From NCBI RefSeq assembly GCF_000696095.1, contig NZ_BAYX01000001.1, forward strand, positions 248,001-312,000: a stretch of DNA of 64,000 nucleotides, read 5' to 3'. The notes beneath the pieces are model-generated. The model saw nothing but the letters and a program-made list of their open reading frames with translations. It searched no databases and was not told the origin of the DNA. This document shows positions 56,027-64,000 of the stretch, in pieces (position 1 is the first letter of the stretch; each line of letters starts with the position of its first letter). A program made the position numbers and the translations under genes. The DNA comes from Rhizobium rhizogenes NBRC 13257 (GTDB lineage Bacteria; Pseudomonadota; Alphaproteobacteria; Rhizobiales; Rhizobiaceae).

Positions 56027-57052
56027 ATGGTGGCGAATTCAGGCGGAGGTTTGACTGATGCCGATGGCGGACCGGTTCGCCACATTCCGGTTCTTCTCAA
56101 GGAAGTACTCGAGGCGCTGGCGCCCGCTCCCGGCAAGCTCATTTTGGACGGCACGTTCGGTGCCGGCGGTTATACATCGGCCATCCTGGCGGCCGGCGCC
56201 GATATGATCGCGCTCGATCGCGATCCAACAGCGATCGCTGCGGGGCAGTCGATGGTCGCCGCGCATGCGGGCCGTCTCACACTCATTCAGTCACAGTTTT
56301 CGCAGCTCGCCGATCATGCGCCGCAGGGCGGGCTTGATGGTGTCGTGCTCGATATCGGCGTCTCCTCCATGCAGCTCGACGAGGCCGAGCGCGGTTTCTC
56401 GTTTAGCAAGAACGGACCGCTCGACATGCGTATGTCGGCAAGCGGCGTGTCGGCAGCCGATGTCGTCAATCACGCCAAGCTTGCCGATCTCATCCGCATC
56501 TTCGTCTTTCTCGGCGAGGAGAAGCAGGCTCCGCGGATCGCCCATGCGATCGAAAAGCGCCGGGCGGAGGCACCCTTCGTCACCACTCGCGACCTTGCCG
56601 GTCTGATCGAAATCGTCACGCCGCGAAAGGCCAAGGATAAGATTCATCCGGCCACCCGCGTCTTTCAGGCGCTGCGCATCTTCGTCAATGACGAGCTTGG
56701 CGAACTGGCGCAGGCGCTGTTTGCCGCCGAGCGGGCGCTGAGGCCGGGCGGGCGTCTGGTCGTCGTCACTTTCCATTCGCTGGAAGATCGCATCGTCAAG
56801 AAGTTCTTCGCCGATCGCTCCGGCCGCTCCGGCGGTTCGCGCCATATGCCCATGGTGCATGAGCGGCTGGCGACGTTCGACCCGATCGGCAAGCCGATGA
56901 TTTCGGCAAGCGATGCGGAGGCGGAGATCAATCCGCGGGCGCGTTCGGCTAAGCTTCGCGCCGGCCTTCGCACCAGTGTTCAGGCCGAGGCCGCCGATCT
57001 TTCTATCTTCGATCTGCCCAATCTCGCCAGTCTCGGAAAGCTCGGAGGTTGA
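56027..57052 (+). CDS. rsmH: 16S rRNA (cytosine-1402-N4)-methyltransferase RsmH
   Basis: A 341-residue SAM-dependent enzyme (old name MraW) that methylates C1402 in the decoding centre of 16S r[16 protein letters not shown] near 18-30 and [14 protein letters not shown] near 41-54 form the SAM-binding start. [20 protein letters not shown] near 105-124, [14 protein letters not shown] near 211, and [16 protein letters not shown] near 243-258 are diagnostic. The frame stays open far upstream, but the start at ATG 56027 has GGGGAAACGGA before it. It is followed one base later by ftsL. Confidence 0.96.
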   Translation: MVANSGGGLTDADGGPVRHIPVLLKEVLEALAPAPGKLILDGTFGAGGYTSAILAAGADMIALDRDPTAIAAGQSMVAAHAGRLTLIQSQFSQLADHAPQGGLDGVVLDIGVSSMQLDEAERGFSFSKNGPLDMRMSASGVSAADVVNHAKLADLIRIFVFLGEEKQAPRIAHAIEKRRAEAPFVTTRDLAGLIEIVTPRKAKDKIHPATRVFQALRIFVNDELGELAQALFAAERALRPGGRLVVVTFHSLEDRIVKKFFADRSGRSGGSRHMPMVHERLATFDPIGKPMISASDAEAEINPRARSAKLRAGLRTSVQAEAADLSIFDLPNLASLGKLGG

Positions 57053-57053
57053 T

Positions 57054-57605
57054 ATGCTGAGGACTTTTGACATCGTTCTGATTGGCGTCATGACGGCAAT
57101 GGCCAGCGTTACCTACACGATCAAGCATCGTGCCGAGCTGAAGCTCGAAGAGGTTCATCGCCTCGAATCCGAGATCAAGCTGGAGAAAGACACGATAGAG
57201 CTTCTGAAGGCGGACTGGGCGCTGGTCGTTCAGCCGAACCGCCTGGAGCGGCTGGTCAACAACTATAATAGCGAACTCAAGCTGCAGCCGACCCTCTCGA
57301 CCGCGATCGTGCAGCCGAGCGAATTGCCGATGCTGCGCACGCAGCTTCCGCCTGAAATTGTCGCCGATGCCAAGGATGACACGAAGGCAGGGAATGCCAA
57401 GACCGGCAGCACCAAGGCGAGCGGCGGCAAGGTGGCTGCTGCTGCGGCCGCGAAGAGTGGCGACAGCACGGATGCGGAGATCAGGAAGGCGATCGCCGAT
57501 GTCGCCTCGGCTCCCGCGCCGCGCCCAGCTACAAAGCAGCCGTCGCTGGCAAAGCGCAAGAAGCAGGATGTCGACAATATCGCAACGGGATCGGTGAACG
57601 AGTGA
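57054..57605 (+). CDS. ftsL: Cell division protein FtsL-like
   Basis: A 183-residue bitopic membrane protein of the divisome, located between rsmH and ftsI as in other alphaproteobacteria. A single membrane helix (about 4-22) is followed by a coiled coil (HRAELKLEEVHRLESEIKLE near 24-43 and onward to about 75) and WALVVQPNRLERLVNNY. The C-terminal 80 residues are Ala/Lys/Ser/Thr-rich and low complexity, which makes it longer than most FtsL proteins. FtsL links FtsB and FtsQ to activate FtsI/FtsW septal synthesis. Identification rests on position and architecture because the family is poorly conserved. Confidence 0.88.
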   Translation: MLRTFDIVLIGVMTAMASVTYTIKHRAELKLEEVHRLESEIKLEKDTIELLKADWALVVQPNRLERLVNNYNSELKLQPTLSTAIVQPSELPMLRTQLPPEIVADAKDDTKAGNAKTGSTKASGGKVAAAAAAKSGDSTDAEIRKAIADVASAPAPRPATKQPSLAKRKKQDVDNIATGSVNE

Positions 57606-59356
57606 TGTCTTTTCTTTCGCGCATCATGGTCTTGAAAAGCAAGGCGCATTTCTCCACCGACGGCAACAACCGCCCGAGCGGTGGTTTTGGAAGTTCAACC
57701 TTCGAAGGCGTCCGCAAGCGCAAGTCCAATCAGGCCAAGAGCCGCGTCGTTCTGCTGGTTGCAAGCTTTACCATTGTTTACTGCATCATCGGCGGACGTC
57801 TTGCCCAGTTTGCCATGACGGCGCCGGATACGACGTCGAGCATCCTGCCGCCGGACCGGCTGATGGCGTCGCGCCCTGACATCGTCGACCGCAATGGCGC
57901 ACTGCTTGCCACCGATATCCGAACCGTGTCGCTGTTTGCCGAGCCAAACAAGATCATCGATCCCGACGAGGCGGTCGAGGAATTGCGCACCGTGCTGCCC
58001 GATCTCGACACCAAGGGCACCTACAAGAAGCTTGCGGTCAAGACCTCGCACTTTGCCTGGCTTCGCCGGCAGTTAACGCCGAAGCAGCAGAGCCAGATCC
58101 TGGCGCTCGGCATTCCCGGCATCGGTTTTCGTCCGGAGAAGCGTCGCTTCTACCCGGGCGGCTCCACGGCTTCCCACATTCTCGGTTACGTCAACATCGA
58201 CAATCGCGGCGTCGCCGGGATGGAAAAATACATTGACGACCAGGGGCTTGCCGATCTCGCCGCCGCCGGCATGACCAACTCCCAGCCGCTGCAGCCGGTC
58301 AAGCTTTCGATCGATCTGCGCGTGCAGGACATCGTCCATGACGCTGTCGTCAACGCCGTCAATAATTTCCAGGCCAAGGGTGCCGGCGCGGTGGTACTCG
58401 ACGTTCACACCGGCGAAGTGCTGGCGATGGCGTCGGCTCCCGATTTTGATCCCAACTATCCGAACGAAAGCGCCTCGGAAGGCTGGCTGAACCGCATGAC
58501 GAACGGCACGTTCGAAATGGGATCGACCTTCAAGACCTTCACCATGGCAATGGCGTTTGACTCCGGCAAGGTCACACTGCGTGACGCCTTCGACGCCACC
58601 AATCCGATCCGCATCGGCGGGTTCACCATCAAGGATTTCCATGGCCAGCGTCGCGTGCTGACTGTTCCGGAAATTTTCCAGTACTCCTCGAACATCGGTA
58701 CGGCGAAGATCGCCGATCTCGTCGGCATCGACGGTCACAAGGAGTTTCTGACGCGCATCGGGTTGCTCTCCAAGATGCATACCGAGCTGCCGGAGGTGAA
58801 GATGCCGAGCCAGCCGCGCGTGTGGAAGAAGATCAACTCGATCACCATTTCCTTCGGTCACGGCGTCTCCACCACTCCGCTGCAGACGGCCGTTGCCGGT
58901 GCTGCCCTTGTCAACGGCGGCAAGCTGATCGACCCGACCTTCCTGCCGCGCAACCGCTCCGAGGCTGATGACATCGCGAAGACGGTCATCAAGAAGAGCA
59001 CCAGCGACAATGTCCGCTTCCTACTTGATTTTAACGGCTCCAAGGGATCGGGCCGCGCCGCTCGTGTTCCCGGCTACGACGTCGGCAGCAAGACCGGAAC
59101 GGCCGACAAGGTCGTCCACGGCCGTTATTCGAATACGCTGAACTTCAATACCTTCCTGGCGGCGTTCCCGATCGACAATCCGCAATATATTATCATGACC
59201 TTCTGCGACGAGCCGAAGACCGGTGAACATGGCGGCACGATCTCGGCCTTCACGGCGGCGCCGATCGCCCGTGATATCATCGCACGGGCCGCGCCGATCC
59301 TCGGAATCCAGCCCAGCTTTGGAAAAGATAACTCGGCCTTGCTGGTGTCTTATTAA
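57605..59356 (+). CDS. ftsI: Peptidoglycan D,D-transpeptidase FtsI (PBP3)
   Basis: A 583-residue class B penicillin-binding protein that cross-links septal peptidoglycan. One membrane helix lies at about 41-63. The N-terminal dimerisation domain spans about 70-240. The transpeptidase has the SxxK motif STFK at 307-310, SSN at 361-363 and KTG at 496-498. The ATG overlaps the ftsL stop (TGATG). It is followed by murE after a short gap. Typical of alphaproteobacterial FtsI. Confidence 0.97.
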   Translation: MSFLSRIMVLKSKAHFSTDGNNRPSGGFGSSTFEGVRKRKSNQAKSRVVLLVASFTIVYCIIGGRLAQFAMTAPDTTSSILPPDRLMASRPDIVDRNGALLATDIRTVSLFAEPNKIIDPDEAVEELRTVLPDLDTKGTYKKLAVKTSHFAWLRRQLTPKQQSQILALGIPGIGFRPEKRRFYPGGSTASHILGYVNIDNRGVAGMEKYIDDQGLADLAAAGMTNSQPLQPVKLSIDLRVQDIVHDAVVNAVNNFQAKGAGAVVLDVHTGEVLAMASAPDFDPNYPNESASEGWLNRMTNGTFEMGSTFKTFTMAMAFDSGKVTLRDAFDATNPIRIGGFTIKDFHGQRRVLTVPEIFQYSSNIGTAKIADLVGIDGHKEFLTRIGLLSKMHTELPEVKMPSQPRVWKKINSITISFGHGVSTTPLQTAVAGAALVNGGKLIDPTFLPRNRSEADDIAKTVIKKSTSDNVRFLLDFNGSKGSGRAARVPGYDVGSKTGTADKVVHGRYSNTLNFNTFLAAFPIDNPQYIIMTFCDEPKTGEHGGTISAFTAAPIARDIIARAAPILGIQPSFGKDNSALLVSY

Positions 59357-59421
59357 GCGTGAAAGAATACACGGGTCGATTCGCGAGAGGGCGGACTGAT
59401 CAAAAACGAAAAGTATATTCG

Positions 59422-60885
59422 ATGAACTTGCGGGACATTGCCGGAAATACGTTTCCGGAACTCAACGGACAGGTCGGCGGGGCACTTGGCGATCTCGAGA
59501 TAACTGGCCTTTCCGCCGACAGTCGCAAGGTTGCACCGGGCATGGCGTTTGTCGCTGTTGCCGGCACGAAGGCTGACGGCGCAAGTTTTATCGCCGACGC
59601 TGTCTCCCGTGGTGCATCCGTCGTTATCGCCGGCAATGGCGCAGCCGTTACCGGCGCGCCGCTTTTGACCGTTGACGAACCGCGCCGCTTTCTCGCCGTT
59701 GCCGCTTCACGTTTTTATGGCAAGCAGCCCGAAACGATGGTTGCCGTGACCGGCACTGCGGGCAAAACCTCGGTTGCTTCTTTCACGCGGCAGATCTGGG
59801 CATATGCCGGTCATCCGGCTGCGATGATCGGCACGACCGGCGTCGTATCGCCGACGCGCAACGATTACGGCTCGCTGACGACGCCCGATCCGGTGTCGTT
59901 GCACCAGTTGCTCGCAGCACTCGCCGATGAAGGGGTGACCCATGCGGCGATGGAAGCCTCAAGCCATGGCCTCGATCAATTCCGCCTTGATGGCGTCAGG
60001 CTGGCGGCCGCCGCCTTCACCAATCTTGGCCGCGACCATATGGACTATCATCCGACGGTTGAGGATTACATGGCCGCCAAGATGCGGCTGTTCCGGGATT
60101 TGTTGCCGAAGGGTTCCCCGGCGGTCATCTTTGCCGATGATCCATGGTCGGAACAGGCGATTGCCGCTGCCCGTGATACCGGGCAGGACATACGCACCGT
60201 CGGCCGCAAGGGGGATTTCCTGGCGCTGAAGCGCGTCGAGCATTTCCGTCACAAGCAGATTGCCGAAGTGCATATCGGCGACGATATTTTCGAGATTCAC
60301 ATTCCGCTTGCCGGCGATTTCCAGGTTGCCAACGCGCTGGTGGCAGCAGGCCTTGCAATATCTACCGGCGTTGCCGCGCCGGTCGCGATGGCGGCGCTGG
60401 AGAAACTCGTGGGTGCCGCCGGCCGGTTGGAGCTTGTCGGTCATACCCATGATGGCGCACTTGCCTATGTCGACTATGCCCATAAGCCGGATGCCCTGGA
60501 AAATGTGTTGACCTCGGTGCGGCCGTTCACCACCGGCCGCATCATCGTCGTCTTCGGTTGCGGTGGCGACCGCGATCGCGGCAAGCGGCCGATCATGGGG
60601 GAAATTGCCTGCCGTTTGGCCGACGTGGTCATCGTTACCGACGACAATCCACGTTCTGAAGAGCCGGCAGCGATCCGCGCCGAGATCATGGCGGCGGCAT
60701 CCTGTGCTACCGAGATCGCCGATCGCGCCGAAGCGATCCGTGAGGCGGTTAGCATGTTGACATCCGGTGACACGCTGATTGTCGCCGGTAAGGGGCACGA
60801 GGAAGGTCAGACGATCGGCAGCGTTACGCTGCCCTTCTCCGACCATGCCGAATTGCGCAAAGCATTGGAGGAGGTAAAGTCTTGA
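59422..60885 (+). CDS. murE: UDP-MurNAc-tripeptide synthetase MurE (meso-DAP-adding)
   Basis: A 487-residue Mur ligase. The ATP loop TGTAGKTS is near 110-117, [13 protein letters not shown] near 176-188, [13 protein letters not shown] near 352 and [13 protein letters not shown] near 376-388. The DNPR motif at 408-411 marks meso-diaminopimelate specificity. It adds meso-DAP to UDP-MurNAc-L-Ala-D-Glu in the cytosol. I chose ATG 59422 over an upstream GTG at 59359 because the N-terminus then matches the family. The stop overlaps the murF start. Confidence 0.97.
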   Translation: MNLRDIAGNTFPELNGQVGGALGDLEITGLSADSRKVAPGMAFVAVAGTKADGASFIADAVSRGASVVIAGNGAAVTGAPLLTVDEPRRFLAVAASRFYGKQPETMVAVTGTAGKTSVASFTRQIWAYAGHPAAMIGTTGVVSPTRNDYGSLTTPDPVSLHQLLAALADEGVTHAAMEASSHGLDQFRLDGVRLAAAAFTNLGRDHMDYHPTVEDYMAAKMRLFRDLLPKGSPAVIFADDPWSEQAIAAARDTGQDIRTVGRKGDFLALKRVEHFRHKQIAEVHIGDDIFEIHIPLAGDFQVANALVAAGLAISTGVAAPVAMAALEKLVGAAGRLELVGHTHDGALAYVDYAHKPDALENVLTSVRPFTTGRIIVVFGCGGDRDRGKRPIMGEIACRLADVVIVTDDNPRSEEPAAIRAEIMAAASCATEIADRAEAIREAVSMLTSGDTLIVAGKGHEEGQTIGSVTLPFSDHAELRKALEEVKS

Positions 60886-62342
60886 GCTGGCTTTGGACAA
60901 CTGAAGACATGATCGCCGCCATTGTGGGCCGCTCCTTCGGGGCGATGCCTGAAGGCATTACGGGGATTTCCATCGACAGCCGCTCGATCAAGCCCGGCGA
61001 AGCCTTCTTCGCCATCAAGGGCGATCGTGTCGATGGCCATGACTATGCGAACCTGGCGATGGCCAATGGCGCGGCAATGATCGTCATCAGCGAGGCGCGG
61101 CTGCCGGCCATGGGTCGGCTGACCGTGCCGAAGATCGTTGTCGACGACGTTCTGGCCGCGCTCGGAAGATTGGGTGTTGCCGCGCGCCAGCGCACGCAAG
61201 CGAAAATCATCGCCGTCACGGGATCGGTCGGCAAGACGACCACGAAGGAAATGTTGCGCCGGACGCTCTCGCCATCCGGCAAGGTGCATGCCTCCGTCGC
61301 CTCCTTCAACAATCACTGGGGGGTGCCGCTCACCTTGGCGCGTATGCCTGAAGATACGGATTTCGGTGTCTTCGAGATCGGCATGAATCATCCGGAGGAG
61401 ATCCGGCCGCTTGCTAAGATGGTAGAGCCGCACGTGGCGATCATCACCACGATAGCGCCGGCTCACCTCGGCAATTTCAAGAGCATTACGGAAATCGCCG
61501 CTGCCAAGGCGGAGATTTTTGACGGCGTCGCGCCGGGCGGGCACGTCATTCTCAACCGTGACAACGACCAGTTCGAATTCCTGGAGCGCGCCGCACTGGC
61601 CGCCGGTGTCGAGCATGTGCATAGCTTCGGTCAGCACGCCAAGGCGGATGTTCGGCTGGCGGAATTCAACGCCTCGGAAGAAAATTCGACGCTGTGGCTG
61701 ACGATCGGCGGCCAAACGATGGAAGTGGCGATCGGCGCACCTGGACGGCATATCGCGGAAAATGCGCTGGCCGTTCTTGGGACTGTGATGCTGGTCGATG
61801 CCGATCTCGACAAGGCGATCGACGCGCTCGCGACCCTGCAGGCCGAAAAGGGCAGGGGGCAACGCCACAAGCGGGTCGTCGGCAACGGCTATTTCACGCT
61901 GATCGACGAAAGTTACAACGCCAATCCCGCATCCATGCGCGCGGCTATCGCGCTGCTGGCGACATCTTCGCCGGATGCGAATGTCGGGAGCAGGGCGGGC
62001 AGGCGGATCGCTGTTCTCGGCGATATGCTGGAAATGGGGGATTATGCCCAGAGAGTGCATGCCAACCTTGCCGGGCCGCTGCTTGCGGCCGGCATCGAGT
62101 ATGTCTGGCTGGCGGGTCCGGAAATGGCGGCGCTCAGGGATGCGCTGCCTGAAAGTGTTTATGTCGAATATCGCGAGAACACGGAAGAGCTCGCGGAATT
62201 CGTACTCAATTCCGTCGCTCCAGGCGACGTCTTGATGGTGAAATCGTCGCTGGGGACAGGTTTCGGGAAGATCGTGACGGCTTTGCTTGACAAGTTTCCA
62301 GCATTCTCCGACACGGAGCCCCACTCCCATCAGGGGCTTTAG
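60882..62342 (+). CDS. murF: UDP-MurNAc-pentapeptide synthetase MurF
   Basis: A 486-residue Mur ligase that adds D-Ala-D-Ala to UDP-MurNAc-tripeptide. The N-terminal [20 protein letters not shown] near 27-46 binds the UDP moiety. The ATP loop [10 protein letters not shown] starts at 114, GMNHPEEI is near 167, and [15 protein letters not shown] near 344 binds the second domain partner. The start is a TTG at 60882, overlapping the murE TGA by three bases and preceded by GGAGGAGG, which decides the start. Confidence 0.96.
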   Translation: MSWLWTTEDMIAAIVGRSFGAMPEGITGISIDSRSIKPGEAFFAIKGDRVDGHDYANLAMANGAAMIVISEARLPAMGRLTVPKIVVDDVLAALGRLGVAARQRTQAKIIAVTGSVGKTTTKEMLRRTLSPSGKVHASVASFNNHWGVPLTLARMPEDTDFGVFEIGMNHPEEIRPLAKMVEPHVAIITTIAPAHLGNFKSITEIAAAKAEIFDGVAPGGHVILNRDNDQFEFLERAALAAGVEHVHSFGQHAKADVRLAEFNASEENSTLWLTIGGQTMEVAIGAPGRHIAENALAVLGTVMLVDADLDKAIDALATLQAEKGRGQRHKRVVGNGYFTLIDESYNANPASMRAAIALLATSSPDANVGSRAGRRIAVLGDMLEMGDYAQRVHANLAGPLLAAGIEYVWLAGPEMAALRDALPESVYVEYRENTEELAEFVLNSVAPGDVLMVKSSLGTGFGKIVTALLDKFPAFSDTEPHSHQGL

Positions 62343-62353
62343 AAAGGGCTCTT

Positions 62354-63475
62354 ATGCTAATCTGGCTTGCCGAACTGTCGGACCATATTCATTTTTTCAG
62401 TACCCACTTCAGATTTCTCAATCTGTTCAGATACATCACGTTCCGTACAGGCGGCGCCTTGTTCACCTCGGCGTTGATCGTATTCCTCTTCGGACCACGA
62501 ATCATCTCTTCCCTGCGTGTGCGTCAGGGCCGGGGGCAGCCGATTCGCGCTGATGGTCCGCAGACTCACTTCAAGAAGGCCGGCACGCCGACCATGGGCG
62601 GGCTGATGATCCTGGCCGGCATTGTGGTGTCGTCGCTGCTGTGGGCCGATCTCGCCAATGTCTATGTGGTTGCGACCTTGCTCGTTACCCTCGGCTTCGG
62701 TGCCATCGGCTTTTATGACGATTATCTGAAGGTCACGAAGCAGAGCGACAAGGGTTTTTCCGGTCGCGCCCGCCTTGGCCTCGAATTTATCATCGCCGCA
62801 ATCGCCGTCTACTTCATGATGAACACGGCCCTGTCCTCCGGCCCCGCCGGCTCGACCTTCGGTTCGTCGATCGCCTTCCCGTTCTTCAAGAGCTTCATGC
62901 TCAATCTCGGCATGTTCTTCGTGCTGTTCGGCGCCTTCGTCATCGTTTCTGCCGGCAATGCCGTGAACCTGACCGACGGCCTCGACGGGCTTGCCATCGT
63001 GCCGGTCATGATCGCGGCGGCGTCCTTCGGCGTCATCGCCTATCTCGCCGGCAACTTCGTTTTTGCCGACTATCTGGCGATCAACTTTGTGCCCGGCACG
63101 GGCGAGTTGGCTGTGGTGCTCGGTGCTGTTATCGGCGCCGGTCTTGGATTCCTCTGGTTCAACGCGCCACCGGCAGCCATTTTCATGGGCGATACCGGTT
63201 CGCTCGCGCTTGGTGGTCTGATCGGCACGGTGGCGGTTGCCACCAAGCATGAGATCGTCATGGCGATCATCGGCGGTCTCTTCGTACTGGAAGCGCTTTC
63301 GGTGATCATCCAGGTTGGCTTCTTCAAGATGACCAGACGCCGCGTCTTCCTGATGGCTCCGATCCACCATCACTTCGAAAAGAAGGGCTGGACGGAAAGC
63401 CAGGTGGTCGTGCGTTTCTGGATCGTCGCGGTCATCCTGGCGATGATCGGCCTCTCCACCCTGAAGCTGCGGTGA
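62354..63475 (+). CDS. mraY: Phospho-N-acetylmuramoyl-pentapeptide-transferase MraY
   Basis: A 373-residue integral membrane enzyme with about ten helices that forms lipid I from UDP-MurNAc-pentapeptide and undecaprenyl phosphate. Catalytic and binding motifs are FYDDYLK near 120-126 (Asp-Asp), [13 protein letters not shown] near 196-208, [11 protein letters not shown] near 278-288, and the histidine triad HHHFEKKGW near 338-346. It lies between murF and murD, as in other dcw clusters. Confidence 0.97.
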   Translation: MLIWLAELSDHIHFFSTHFRFLNLFRYITFRTGGALFTSALIVFLFGPRIISSLRVRQGRGQPIRADGPQTHFKKAGTPTMGGLMILAGIVVSSLLWADLANVYVVATLLVTLGFGAIGFYDDYLKVTKQSDKGFSGRARLGLEFIIAAIAVYFMMNTALSSGPAGSTFGSSIAFPFFKSFMLNLGMFFVLFGAFVIVSAGNAVNLTDGLDGLAIVPVMIAAASFGVIAYLAGNFVFADYLAINFVPGTGELAVVLGAVIGAGLGFLWFNAPPAAIFMGDTGSLALGGLIGTVAVATKHEIVMAIIGGLFVLEALSVIIQVGFFKMTRRRVFLMAPIHHHFEKKGWTESQVVVRFWIVAVILAMIGLSTLKLR

Positions 63476-63482
63476 GGCGACA

Positions 63483-64000
63483 ATGATCCCAGTCACCACG
63501 CTCAAGGGAAAAAAGGTCGCTCTGTTCGGCCTCGGCGGCTCGGGCTTTGCCACCGCGCGGGCGCTTGTCGCCGGCGGCGCGGAGGTGACTGCCTGGGACG
63601 ACAATCCCGATAGCGTGGCGAAGGCTTCGGCCGAAGGGATCCCGGTCGCCGATCTTAGAACCATCGATTGGAAGGGGCTGTCGGTCTTCGTATTGTCGCC
63701 GGGCGTGCCGCTGACGCATCCGAAGCCGCATTGGACGGTCGATCTTGCCCGCGCCGCTGGCGTCGAGGTCATTGGTGATGTCGAACTGTTCGTGCGCGAG
63801 CGGCGCGAGCATGCGCCAGATTGCCCCTTCATCGCCATTACCGGCACGAACGGTAAATCCACCACGACGGCGCTGATCGCCCATATCCTGCAATCGAGCG
63901 GCCGCGATACTCAGCTCGGCGGCAATATTGGTACGGCCATTCTGACGTTGGATCCGCCGAAGGCGGAGCGCTATTATGTTGTCGAATGCTCCTCTTATCA
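63483..64000 (+). CDS. murD: UDP-MurNAc-L-alanine:D-glutamate ligase MurD (3' end outside window)
   Basis: The first 172 codons of a Mur ligase run off the right edge; the remaining C-terminal domain is outside. The N-terminus has [20 protein letters not shown] near 12-31, a Rossmann-like UDP-binding fold, with [10 protein letters not shown] near 69-78 and the ATP loop GTNGKSTTT at 121-129. It adds D-Glu to UDP-MurNAc-L-Ala. The ATG at 63483 lies 7 bases after the mraY stop, behind GGTGAGGCGAC. Confidence 0.95.
   Translation, partial: MIPVTTLKGKKVALFGLGGSGFATARALVAGGAEVTAWDDNPDSVAKASAEGIPVADLRTIDWKGLSVFVLSPGVPLTHPKPHWTVDLARAAGVEVIGDVELFVRERREHAPDCPFIAITGTNGKSTTTALIAHILQSSGRDTQLGGNIGTAILTLDPPKAERYYVVECSSY

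Overview
The window is chromosomal DNA of a Rhizobiaceae alphaproteobacterium, most likely Rhizobium sensu lato. The support is indirect but consistent: GC-rich third codon positions, many solute-binding-protein ABC operons, a BtaA/BtaB betaine-lipid pair, PPi-dependent phosphofructokinase, a stand-alone lumazine synthase under an FMN riboswitch, and a dcw cluster headed by mraZ next to an alphaproteobacterial-type RNase P RNA. I see no insertion sequence, prophage, CRISPR array, tRNA or rRNA. It reads as a stable core chromosome with catabolic operons.

Layout. 0-3.8 kb: cobalamin-dependent methionine synthase metH (5' end off the window). 3.9-11.4 kb: divergent amino-sugar-type locus, with a GntR regulator and BadF/BadG-type sugar kinase on the minus strand and binding protein, two permeases, a Gfo/Idh/MocA oxidoreductase and an ATPase on the plus strand. 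The AT-rich control region between them carries repeated TTGGTA/TACCAA boxes. 11.6-15.3 kb: ubiA-type prenyltransferase, a methyltransferase/GntR pair, a VOC protein, and ribH under an FMN riboswitch. 15.3-20.3 kb: minus-strand RpiR-led operon for a spermidine/putrescine- or iron/phosphonate-type ABC importer. 20.5-27.2 kb: plus-strand operon of an N-formylglutamate-amidohydrolase-family enzyme, APC permease, glutamine-synthetase-like ligase, aldehyde dehydrogenase and iron-type alcohol dehydrogenase. Together these could make a complete gamma-glutamylation route for an amino alcohol, and this is the most interesting system in the window.

27.3-40.3 kb: L,D-transpeptidase, DUF4432 sugar-epimerase-like protein, DUF442 phosphatase-like protein, RidA, a four-gene minus operon (alpha/beta hydrolase, EamA exporter, class III CoA-transferase, TPP enzyme), RNase T2, ettA, and an ArsR-methyltransferase fusion regulator directly upstream of metF with a perfect 16-bp palindrome at its promoter. 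40.3-54.7 kb: a 25-residue membrane peptide, EamA transporter, several cell-wall enzymes (MltB-like and SLT transglycosylases, GH25 lysozyme, AmpD-like amidase), btaB/btaA, a serine hydrolase, a LysE exporter, PPi-phosphofructokinase, a TerB/DnaJ protein and an FAD oxidoreductase.

54.7-64 kb: rnpB, then the division and cell wall cluster mraZ-rsmH-ftsL-ftsI-murE-murF-mraY-murD (murD cut by the right edge). Four MraZ boxes at exact 10-bp spacing lie upstream of mraZ.

Methionine-cycle genes (metH, the ArsR-methyltransferase regulator, metF) and peptidoglycan genes are the two themes that recur across the window.
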